A stretch of DNA of 64,000 bases from NCBI RefSeq assembly GCF_007997305.1, contig NZ_VORZ01000001.1:62001-126000 (forward strand). The letters are read 5' to 3'. The notes under the pieces are model-generated. The model saw only the letters and a program-made list of their open reading frames with translations. It was not told where the DNA came from and searched no databases. Within the stretch, counting starts at the first letter, position 1. Every line of letters begins with the position of its first letter. Below are positions 27,739-35,417 of the stretch, piece after piece. The position numbers and the translations under genes were made by a program. The DNA comes from Psychrobacter frigidicola. Its GTDB lineage: Bacteria; Pseudomonadota; Gammaproteobacteria; Pseudomonadales; Moraxellaceae.

Positions 27739-28779
27739 ATGCTTCCATATTTATTAGTTCTCAGTTTTGTAATGTTTTGGATTACTCTAGAACAGAAAGT
27801 CCTTAATCGCAAATCTTTTTGGTTACCTCTCATAGTTTTGGCATTGTTTGCGGGTATTCGAAGTTATTATGTTGGTACTGATTCACCAGGCTATGTGAGA
27901 AGTTTTATTAATCCACTGGATATTGGGGAATTTAAATTTAGAGATGATGTAGAGGTTGGTTACCAACTGTTACAGTATAGTATATTGAGCTTAACACGTA
28001 ACTATTTCTGGCTGTTTTTTATTACTGGTTTGATAGTTGTTTATTGCTATTTAAAAATGATTAAAAAATATAGTGTAAATTACCTATTGTCTGTTTTCTT
28101 GTTTATAACTCTTGGTACTTATATATTCTTTTTTAATGGACTGCGGCAAGGCTTAGCTATGGCTATTTTTGTATTAGCCACTCCTTATTTGCTAGAAAAG
28201 AGAATTATTCCTTATGTATTGATATCCTTACTTGCTTCTCTTTTCCATGTTAGTGCCCTGTTTATGATTCCATTCTATTTATTATCTACTATAAAGATAA
28301 AAATGATTTATAAGGTTCTAATATCTTTTTTCGGTTCTCTGGTTTCAAGTAGCTTTTTAGTTTCTTATTTTGCAGAAAGTAATCAAAGGTATGAGGTTTA
28401 TACGGAAGTATCAGAAAAACCTGGAGGTTTATTGGTACTAAGCTTTTTTGCTATAATAATGATTTTTATATACTTTATTAGCAATGTTTATAGAATTAAA
28501 GAAGAGAATTTTGATAGGCTTTTTACATTTTATGCTGTTGGTGTGGCTTTTATTATACCAGTTGCTATGCTAGGTACAAATCCATCAGGTCCGCAAAGAC
28601 TTCTTACTTATTTTATATGGCCGTTAATTCTAGTATTACCTATAGTGTTTAAAAAAATCAATAATACTTTGTTTTCTAGCCTTTTCGTAGGGCTCATTTT
28701 AACTTACTTCATTCTAACAGTATCTAGATTTAGTGATTTAACTCCATATATTATTAACCCTATTTTTGAGATTTTCTAA
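27739..28779 (+). CDS. wzy: Capsule repeat-unit polymerase, EpsG/Wzy family
   Basis: An integral membrane protein of 346 residues with roughly nine to ten helices. It shows the EpsG-family marks: an N-terminal basic-aromatic loop with YYVGTDSPGY, then the FFNGLRQGLAMAIF segment and FHVSALFMIPFYLL. Members polymerise lipid-linked repeat units at the periplasmic face. It is the only polymerase candidate in the locus and pairs with the flippase at 40.3 kb. GAGG provides a ribosome-binding site. The next gene overlaps its stop (TAATG), so they are translated together. Confidence 0.82.
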   Translation: MLPYLLVLSFVMFWITLEQKVLNRKSFWLPLIVLALFAGIRSYYVGTDSPGYVRSFINPLDIGEFKFRDDVEVGYQLLQYSILSLTRNYFWLFFITGLIVVYCYLKMIKKYSVNYLLSVFLFITLGTYIFFFNGLRQGLAMAIFVLATPYLLEKRIIPYVLISLLASLFHVSALFMIPFYLLSTIKIKMIYKVLISFFGSLVSSSFLVSYFAESNQRYEVYTEVSEKPGGLLVLSFFAIIMIFIYFISNVYRIKEENFDRLFTFYAVGVAFIIPVAMLGTNPSGPQRLLTYFIWPLILVLPIVFKKINNTLFSSLFVGLILTYFILTVSRFSDLTPYIINPIFEIF

Positions 28780-29669
28780 TGAATAAGCAAATTTATATCT
28801 CTATTGGTATATCCTTTTTTAATGATGAAAAGTATTTAGAAGATGCAATATGTTCGGTGTTGGCTCAAACCCATCCCTATTGGGAACTTATTTTAATAGA
28901 TGACGGATCGACTGATCGCTCATTAGAAATAGCAAAGTCATATGAAGAAAAAGATAGTCGCATTAGGGTTTTATCTGATGGAGAAAATAAACGTTTAGCA
29001 GCTCGCTTAAATCAAGTTATTTTGGCATCTAAATATGATTATATCGCCCGTATGGATGCAGATGATTTAATGAGTAATGATCGACTTGAAAAGCAGTTAA
29101 ATATTTTGGAAAAAAATAGTGCAATAGACCTTGTCACTACCGGATGTTTAACAATAGGTGAAGATAATGAGCTAACTGGAGTGAGGTTAGGCAAAAATTA
29201 TCAAATGGACGCAGAAATGATTCTGAATGGACTTACTAATTTGTTACACGCTTCTTTATTAGCACGTAAAAGTTGGTGTGTTAGGAATAAATACAATGAA
29301 AATAGGGTAATAGCACAGGATTTTGAACTCTGGTTGAAGTCTGCAAAGAATAATGATTTAAATTATATAGTGATTGAAGAGCCTTTATATTGGTATAGAG
29401 TAGCTGAAAATGTAACAATCACAAAATTAATTAAAGGCTATAACACTCAAATTGAAGTTATAAACAATAGCTATAAAGATGTTATAACAAAAAGCAAGAA
29501 AAACAAAATCATAAATAAATTTCAGTTGAAAAAATTAATAGTAAAATCTTTAAATAAGTTTGGATTGTTAAAGTTATTACTTCTTCTTAGGTCTGATAAG
29601 TATAGTCAAGAGGACTTAGACTATTACAAAAAAAATATTATAGAAATAAAGAAAATGAGAGTTTTATAA
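28779..29669 (+). CDS. Glycosyltransferase, GT2 family
   Basis: The 296-residue protein has a GT-A fold of family 2. The nucleotide-binding IDDGSTDRS motif lies near residue 38 and the metal-binding RMDADD near residue 92. A likely catalytic-base acidic patch is AQDFELWL. The C-terminal 80 residues are lysine-rich and could rest on the membrane. It overlaps the polymerase gene by one base and the following GT4 starts directly after it, so these genes form one tight operon. Substrates are unknown. Confidence 0.85.
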   Translation: MNKQIYISIGISFFNDEKYLEDAICSVLAQTHPYWELILIDDGSTDRSLEIAKSYEEKDSRIRVLSDGENKRLAARLNQVILASKYDYIARMDADDLMSNDRLEKQLNILEKNSAIDLVTTGCLTIGEDNELTGVRLGKNYQMDAEMILNGLTNLLHASLLARKSWCVRNKYNENRVIAQDFELWLKSAKNNDLNYIVIEEPLYWYRVAENVTITKLIKGYNTQIEVINNSYKDVITKSKKNKIINKFQLKKLIVKSLNKFGLLKLLLLLRSDKYSQEDLDYYKKNIIEIKKMRVL

Positions 29670-29670
29670 T

Positions 29671-30798
29671 ATGAAGATTATTCTGATAGGTACCGTAGCT
29701 AGTAGCTTTTTAGGTTTTAGATCTGATTTAATCAAGGAGATTATAGCTCGTGGACATCATGTGTATGCATTTACATCTGAATATAGTATAAATGAATTGA
29801 AAGAGATAGAAGGTTTAGGAGCAATACCAGTCACCTATAAGCTAAGTCGAGGTGGATTAAACCCTATAGCAGATATAAAGGCAACTCATTCGTTAACTAA
29901 AAAAATTAAAATGATAGCTCCAGACTTGGTATTTTCATATTTCTCTAAGCCGATAATTTTTGGTACTTTAGCCGCCAAGTTAGCAAAAGTTCCTAAAGTT
30001 ATAGGAATGTTAGAAGGACTAGGATATACATTTACTGAGCAACCTGAAGGATTGAGTAAGCGAACCCAAATCATAAAACGATTCCAAGTGCTTCTTTATA
30101 AAATAGCATTACCTCAATTAGATGAGCTTATCTTCTTGAATCCTGATGATCCGAACGATTTATTGACTGTTAATAATATAAATGTTAAAGGGTTAAGTGT
30201 ATTAGGTGGTATAGGACTAAATCTCAAAGAATATTGTTATTCAGATCAATATCCCATAAATATAACTTTTATTTTTATCGCTCGCTTATTAGCTGAAAAA
30301 GGCATACATGATTATATAGCCGCTGCTAGAATAGTGAAGGATAAGTATCCAGATACTAAGTTTATTGTGTTAGGTACAATAGATAAAGAAGCTTTAGGTG
30401 CCTTAACAGAGAAAGAACTAGAGCGATTAGTAGAAGAGAATATTGTTGAATATCCTGGTCATGTTAACAATGTGTCAGAATGGATAGCAAAATCTAGTGT
30501 GTTTGTCTTGCCTTCTTACTATCGCGAAGGAGTACCACGTAGTACTCAAGAAGCAATGGCGATTGGGCGTCCTATTATTACTACTGATGTTCCGGGCTGT
30601 CGCGAAACGGTCATCGACGGCTTAAACGGTTTTTTAGTTGAAAAATGGAACCCACAAGCTTTGTCTGAAAAAATGATTTATTTTATTGATCATCCTGATC
30701 AGATTGAAAGAATGGGTTATGAAAGCTATAAAATAGCACAAGAAAAATTTGATGCTGATAAAGTCAATCAGCGCTTATTAAAGCTGATGGGTTTATAG
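29671..30798 (+). CDS. Glycosyltransferase, GT4 family (PglA/WbpT-like)
   Basis: The 375-residue GT-B protein opens with a secretory-looking but cytosolic Rossmann strand (MKIILIGTVASSFLGFR). It has the GLGYTF element of enzymes that act on undecaprenyl-diphosphate-linked sugars, such as PglA. The donor site is LPSYYREGVPRSTQEAMAIGRPII, with the GT4 E-x7-E pair. Because it lies directly before a PglC-type initiating transferase, it is the best candidate to add the second sugar of the repeat unit. This is inferred from context. Confidence 0.85.
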   Translation: MKIILIGTVASSFLGFRSDLIKEIIARGHHVYAFTSEYSINELKEIEGLGAIPVTYKLSRGGLNPIADIKATHSLTKKIKMIAPDLVFSYFSKPIIFGTLAAKLAKVPKVIGMLEGLGYTFTEQPEGLSKRTQIIKRFQVLLYKIALPQLDELIFLNPDDPNDLLTVNNINVKGLSVLGGIGLNLKEYCYSDQYPINITFIFIARLLAEKGIHDYIAAARIVKDKYPDTKFIVLGTIDKEALGALTEKELERLVEENIVEYPGHVNNVSEWIAKSSVFVLPSYYREGVPRSTQEAMAIGRPIITTDVPGCRETVIDGLNGFLVEKWNPQALSEKMIYFIDHPDQIERMGYESYKIAQEKFDADKVNQRLLKLMGL

Positions 30799-30806
30799 GA
30801 GCTAAA

Positions 30807-31403
30807 ATGTTAAAGAGACTATTTGATATTACTGTTGCAACAACAGCATTAGTTGTTTTATCTCCGGTATATGGTTTTTTGGTTTATAAGGTTAATAAAA
30901 ACCTTGGGTCACCGGTGCTGTTTCGGCAGACACGTCCTGGCAAGCATGGTGTGCCATTTGAGATGATTAAGTTTCGTTCTATGATAGATTCTAAAGATAC
31001 CGATGGTAATTCTTTGCCAGATAGTGGCCGCCTCACAACATTTGGTCAGAAGCTACGCAGTAGTAGTCTTGATGAGCTACCAGAGCTTTGGAATGTAGTA
31101 AAAGGTGATATGAGCCTAGTAGGACCTCGTCCACTGCTTATGGAATACATTCCGTTATATAATCAAGAACAGAATCGTCGCCATTTGCTACGTCCTGGTA
31201 TCACTGGGTATGCTCAAGTCAATGGGCGAAATGCTATCAGTTGGGAAGAGAAGTTTAAGCTTGATATATGGTATGTCGAAAATCAATCATTATGGTTAGA
31301 TATCAAGATTTTATTTAAAACAGTTGGTAAAGTCTTTAAGGCAGAGGATATAAAGGCTTCTAATCACGTTACTGTCGAAAATTTTAGAGGTAATAATGTC
31401 TGA
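30807..31403 (+). CDS. Initiating phosphoglycosyl transferase (PglC-type, monotopic)
   Basis: This enzyme transfers a sugar-1-phosphate from UDP-sugar to undecaprenyl phosphate, starting the repeat unit on the inner membrane. The 198-residue protein is of the short PglC class: one N-terminal re-entrant hydrophobic helix (about 12-32), then a basic RQTRPGKHG and the catalytic FEMIKFRSM region. The conserved SLDELPELWNVVKGDMSLVGPRPL follows, with its Asp-Glu pair. PglC-like enzymes often use UDP-diacetamido-trideoxy sugars, which fits the dehydratase, aminotransferase and formyltransferase genes here. The next gene overlaps it by 8 bp. Confidence 0.92.
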   Translation: MLKRLFDITVATTALVVLSPVYGFLVYKVNKNLGSPVLFRQTRPGKHGVPFEMIKFRSMIDSKDTDGNSLPDSGRLTTFGQKLRSSSLDELPELWNVVKGDMSLVGPRPLLMEYIPLYNQEQNRRHLLRPGITGYAQVNGRNAISWEEKFKLDIWYVENQSLWLDIKILFKTVGKVFKAEDIKASNHVTVENFRGNNV

Positions 31404-31728
31404 CTATACAGCCCTTACTAATAATATAGAGCGATCTGAAGCAGCGTACCACATATATTCTGAACATCCGAATTACCATCACGCCCTACATATCTTTCAC
31501 GCTAATGAAAAAGTGTATACTTGCTTAAATCACTTATTAGAACTAGAAGTTATGACTAAAGAGATATCAACAAAGGTATTTGACTATTTATTTCATCTTG
31601 AAGACTGGTTTTTACAGTTTTCTGCTTTAGAGAAAGAAGTAGAAAACATAGAAGACCGATTCTCTTTTGATTCTTTAAAAAATAGCATACCTTACCCTTC
31701 TAATTTTTTAGAGAGTATAAAAGAATGA
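31396..31728 (+). CDS. Uncharacterised 110-residue capsule-locus protein
   Basis: I do not recognise this protein. It is 110 residues, acidic and predicted to be all-helical, with many aromatic and histidine residues in the first half (YHIYSEHPNYHHALHIFH). There is no signal peptide or membrane helix. It overlaps the sugar transferase gene by 8 bp and the formyltransferase gene by 4 bp (ATGA), so it is translationally coupled on both sides. That arrangement makes it likely to be a real gene and perhaps a partner of one of those enzymes. Confidence 0.6.
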   Translation: MSDYTALTNNIERSEAAYHIYSEHPNYHHALHIFHANEKVYTCLNHLLELEVMTKEISTKVFDYLFHLEDWFLQFSALEKEVENIEDRFSFDSLKNSIPYPSNFLESIKE

Positions 31729-32477
31729 AATACGGTTTTGCGGGCGATAGACAGCTATCAGTAGAGATATTGAGCTTTTTAATTAATGAAGGGTATAAGC
31801 CAAGCTTCTTAATTGTTGGTGATTCTAAAAGTTCAAGTCATAAGCAAGAACTTATTAAGATAAGCGGTTTAGAAGAAAAAAGTATTTATAATATGAGCTT
31901 TATGAATGATCCAAAAAATGCAGATGTATTAAATGACTACGAGGTGGATTATATCTTTGGGATTCATTTCCCTTATATTATTTATGAAAATGTGCTTTCT
32001 ATACCGAAGATTGGCTTTCTTAACTTACACCCAGCTTATCTACCTTATAATAAAGGTTGGCATACGCCAAGTTGGGCCATTATTGATAAGAAAAAATATG
32101 GAGCAACTCTACATTTTATGAGTGAAGAGCTCGATGGGGGTGATATAGTAGCTCAGGCAGAAATAGAAGTAGAACCATGTTTCACTGCAAATGAGCTATA
32201 TAAAAACGTTCTAGAATTAGAAAAAAAGGTTTTTATTGATGCACTACCAGAATTAGTATCATTAAACCCAAAAAGAATACAACAAAGTGGCAAGGGTACC
32301 AGCTACAACAAAAAAGCTTTGTCTAGAATTCAACAAATTGATATGGATAATAAAATATTACCTTTGGAACTTATTGACAAGCTTAGAGCCCTTACGACAA
32401 ATGATGTTAACGAAGCTGCTTATTTCATTGTAGATGGAAAAAAATATAGTATACAAGTGAATATAATAGCTAATTAA
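31725..32477 (+). CDS. Sugar N-formyltransferase (formyl-THF-dependent)
   Basis: The 250-residue protein has the formyltransferase fold of Fmt and ArnA. The catalytic triad is visible: Asn and His in FLNLHPAYLPYNKG and Asp in LDGGDIV. Related enzymes use 10-formyl-tetrahydrofolate to formylate the 4-amino group of dideoxyamino sugars. The gene directly before an aminotransferase and downstream of a 4,6-dehydratase suggests a UDP-2-acetamido-4-formamido-2,4,6-trideoxyhexose as product. The N-terminal YGFAGDRQLSVEIL differs from Fmt, consistent with a sugar enzyme. The substrate is inferred. Confidence 0.82.
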   Translation: MKYGFAGDRQLSVEILSFLINEGYKPSFLIVGDSKSSSHKQELIKISGLEEKSIYNMSFMNDPKNADVLNDYEVDYIFGIHFPYIIYENVLSIPKIGFLNLHPAYLPYNKGWHTPSWAIIDKKKYGATLHFMSEELDGGDIVAQAEIEVEPCFTANELYKNVLELEKKVFIDALPELVSLNPKRIQQSGKGTSYNKKALSRIQQIDMDNKILPLELIDKLRALTTNDVNEAAYFIVDGKKYSIQVNIIAN

Positions 32478-32504
32478 ATTAAAGTAGTAAAATGAAGGAG
32501 CTGT

Positions 32505-33716
32505 ATGCTAAATACAAAGTTTTCACCGTGGCCGAGTTTCACTCAGCAAGAGGCTGATGCTGTTAGCCAAGTCCTATTATCTAATAAAGTGAACTACTGG
32601 ACAGGGCAAGAGTGTCGTCAGTTTGAACAGGAGTTTGCTGACTGGGCAGATAGTAACTATGCCATTGCTTTAGGTAATGGTACGTTGGCACTAGATGTCG
32701 CCTTGCAAGCACTCAATATTGGTACTGGCGATGAAGTTATCGTCACCCCACGTACTTTTATAGCTAGTATCTCCTGTGTAGTCAATGCTGGTGCCATTCC
32801 TATCTTTGCTGATGTTGATGAAGCGACAGGTAATATCACTGCTGAAACAATTAGTGCGGTACTGACTGATAAGACCAAAGCTATCATATGTGTGCATCTA
32901 GCAGGCTGGCCATGTGATATGGACGCGATGATGGCGATTGCAAATAAGCATGATTTATATGTTATTGAAGACTGCGCGCAAGCACATGGTGCAACTTATA
33001 AAGGTCGTAGTGTGGGCAGTATTGGTCATATTGGTGCATGGAGCTTTTGTCAGGACAAGATCATGACTACAGGTGGTGAAGGCGGTATGGTCACCACCAA
33101 TGATGAACAGCTATGGCGCAAAATGTGGGCGTATAAAGACCACGGCAAAAGTTATGCTGCGGTCTATGAAAAAGAACATCCTCCTGGTTATCGCTGGTTA
33201 CATGAGAGCTTTGGAACTAATTGGCGCATGCTTGAGATGCAAGGAGTAATCGGTCGAATTCAACTTGGACGTATGAGCGATTGGACCGCGAGTCGTACTG
33301 CTAATGCGCAAGCAATCTTGCAGGCGTGTGATCAATGGGCTGCGAAAGGTTATTTGTCTGTGCCCAAGTTAGAAGACACTGCGGAGTTTGCTGACTCTAA
33401 GCATGCTTATTACAAGTTGTACGTTTATGTACAGACAGAAAACTTACCTGTTGGCTGGTCGCGTGACCGAATTATTGAAGAGATTAATCAGCTCGATGTA
33501 CCCTGCTTTTCTGGATCAGCTTCTGAAGTATATTTAGAAAAAGCTTTTGATAATACGGGTCTGCGCCCAGAGCCTAGATTGCCAATGGCTAAACAACTGG
33601 GAGAGACTAGTTTGATGTTTTTGGTACATCCAACGCTTACTGAATCAGAGATTAAGCAGACGGTAGAAGCGATTGATACTGTATTTACTAAGATAGATAA
33701 TTTGAATAAAGCTTGA
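32505..33716 (+). CDS. PLP-dependent sugar aminotransferase (DegT/DnrJ/EryC1/StrS family)
   Basis: The 403-residue enzyme should aminate the 4-keto sugar made by the 4,6-dehydratase, as PglE does. Family motifs are LGNGTLALDVALQAL, EDCAQAHGATYKG and the PLP lysine in SFCQDKIMTTGGEGGM. NWRMLEMQGVIGRIQL fits the dimer and substrate region. An AAGGAG ribosome-binding site lies upstream. Codon use is closer to that of the housekeeping genes than its AT-rich neighbours, so it may have a different history from the 23.5-32.5 kb block. Confidence 0.9.
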   Translation: MLNTKFSPWPSFTQQEADAVSQVLLSNKVNYWTGQECRQFEQEFADWADSNYAIALGNGTLALDVALQALNIGTGDEVIVTPRTFIASISCVVNAGAIPIFADVDEATGNITAETISAVLTDKTKAIICVHLAGWPCDMDAMMAIANKHDLYVIEDCAQAHGATYKGRSVGSIGHIGAWSFCQDKIMTTGGEGGMVTTNDEQLWRKMWAYKDHGKSYAAVYEKEHPPGYRWLHESFGTNWRMLEMQGVIGRIQLGRMSDWTASRTANAQAILQACDQWAAKGYLSVPKLEDTAEFADSKHAYYKLYVYVQTENLPVGWSRDRIIEEINQLDVPCFSGSASEVYLEKAFDNTGLRPEPRLPMAKQLGETSLMFLVHPTLTESEIKQTVEAIDTVFTKIDNLNKA

Positions 33717-33737
33717 GTCATATCCCATCGTCATTAT

Positions 33738-33779
33738 CATTTGATAGTGGAGTGAGAGAGGTTTGCTCGCTATCAAATG
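33738..33779. repeat. Inverted repeat between the aminotransferase and wzi genes
   Basis: CATTTGATAG (33738-33747) and CTATCAAATG (33770-33779) are perfect 10-bp inverted repeats 22 bp apart. No T tract follows, so it is not a classical terminator. It may be a partial attenuator or a protein site before wzi. Confidence 0.45.
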
Positions 33780-33818
33780 TCACGTTATCACCATACACAT
33801 TTATAAAAGTAGCCAATT

Positions 33819-35249
33819 ATGTATAAACAACTGAGCATTCTATTGGGTTTTGGTGTGGTATCAGTGCTAGCATCAGCACAGAGTCTATATATGAACGATA
33901 TGAGACTTAAGTCAGACCTTGATTGGTTAAACACTCAAGGCGTCACTCAAATTAGTACCAGTACATGGCCACTAACTGCTAATGAAATCGGTCGAGCCTT
34001 GCAGTCTGCTAATGCGTCAACCCCTGCGCAGCAGCAAGTACTACAATCTGTTCGAGCTATGCTGAATGAAAGTACTCAAGTCGGCGTTAATGCTTCTGTA
34101 GGGCTATATGCTCAGACGGATCGACAGCAGCTTCCGCAAACATTTGCTGATGATCAAATGGCGAGACAACAAGCTACTGTACAAGTAGGCTTTAGTGACA
34201 AGCAGTGGGAAGCAAACTTACAAGCTAATGTAAAAAAAGATGATTTGATAAATGATGACGATGTCAGCTTTGAAGGGTCTTATATTGCTGGTACTGCTGC
34301 TAATCAATGGCTGATAGCGGGGCAAATTCCTACATGGTGGGGACCTGGAAATGACGGTAGCCTTATCCGAGGTGATGCCAGCCGTCCTGTGGTTGGTGTT
34401 ACTATGCAGCGTGATGAGCAAAAAGCGCCCACCTCAAAGTATCTATCATGGGTAGGGCCATGGCAATATCAACTATTCGGTGGTCAGCTTGATGATTATG
34501 CCGCTGTACCAAAAACAAAACTATTTGGTATGCGTCTTACGGCAGCCCCGTTGCCATGGTTAGAACTTGGGGCGTCCCGTACTTTTATGTGGGGCGGTGA
34601 CGGCCGACCGCAAAGTTTTAGTTCTTTTGTGGATGCATTAAAAGGAACAAAAGACAATGGCGATACTGGCAAGGAAGACCCTGCTAACCAGCTCGGTGGT
34701 TTCGATGCGCGAATGAACCTTGCGCCTTTAGTGAATATACCAGCTGCGGTCTATGCTCAGTATGTAGGTGAGGATGAAGCGGGTGGTCTGCCTGCCAAAA
34801 ACATGTATCTGCTCGGAGCAGATTATGCCTCTGAGATTTATGATATGCCTTATCAATTATATACTGAGTATGCGGATACGCGCTCCAGTGGCAAAGCACG
34901 AGGAGTTTCTTATAATCATTTTAATTATACAGATGGTTACTATCAGCAAGGTTATCCTCTTGGTCACGCTTTAGGAGGCGATACCCGAAGTATGTCTGTA
35001 GGCAGTAAACTTTGGATAAATAATAATGACTTTATCCGAGCAAAGTTGCAGTATGCCAAGGTGAATGAATCGGACAGAGATACCAATCAAGCTTTTCCAA
35101 ATACAGATACCCTAAAAGCTATCGATATTTCGTGGGATCATCAACTAAAACCACAAGCGCTAATCACAACTAGACTTTGGGCAGTGGACTCAAAAATAGA
35201 GTCAACTGATGTAGGTGCAGGAATAGGGCTAGAGCTTAAGACTTATTGA
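33819..35249 (+). CDS. wzi: Outer-membrane capsule-assembly protein Wzi
   Basis: Wzi is an 18-stranded outer-membrane beta barrel that helps attach exported capsule to the cell surface. The 476-residue precursor has a Sec signal peptide with a likely cut after ASA (residue 21). An N-terminal helical bundle (about 22-90) precedes aromatic, alternating strands to the C-terminus. Motifs include WWGPGNDGSLIRGDASRPVVGV and LGASRTFMWGGDGRP. The length matches E. coli Wzi (479). It has its own upstream hairpin and a strong terminator downstream, so it may end the first transcription unit of the locus. Confidence 0.9.
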   Translation: MYKQLSILLGFGVVSVLASAQSLYMNDMRLKSDLDWLNTQGVTQISTSTWPLTANEIGRALQSANASTPAQQQVLQSVRAMLNESTQVGVNASVGLYAQTDRQQLPQTFADDQMARQQATVQVGFSDKQWEANLQANVKKDDLINDDDVSFEGSYIAGTAANQWLIAGQIPTWWGPGNDGSLIRGDASRPVVGVTMQRDEQKAPTSKYLSWVGPWQYQLFGGQLDDYAAVPKTKLFGMRLTAAPLPWLELGASRTFMWGGDGRPQSFSSFVDALKGTKDNGDTGKEDPANQLGGFDARMNLAPLVNIPAAVYAQYVGEDEAGGLPAKNMYLLGADYASEIYDMPYQLYTEYADTRSSGKARGVSYNHFNYTDGYYQQGYPLGHALGGDTRSMSVGSKLWINNNDFIRAKLQYAKVNESDRDTNQAFPNTDTLKAIDISWDHQLKPQALITTRLWAVDSKIESTDVGAGIGLELKTY

Positions 35250-35275
35250 GCTTGGTTTTCTGAAGCTTCTAAAAT

Positions 35276-35310
35276 AGGGTTTGTTAAGCTTTTAGCAAAC
35301 CCTGTTTTTT
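35276..35310 (+). terminator. Rho-independent terminator after wzi
   Basis: The stem AGGGTTTGTTAA / TTAGCAAACCCT (35276-35287 with 35292-35303) has a GCTT loop and is followed by GTTTTTT. It likely ends the first capsule operon. Confidence 0.85.
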
Positions 35311-35417
35311 GGTCTAAATAAAATGATTCTAGCGTAGCCTGGAGTAGATTCACAATGTTATATTCATTAAAAAAATAATGAATAATAATTTTATATTAAA
35401 TTTCTGGTAGTGTTGAA

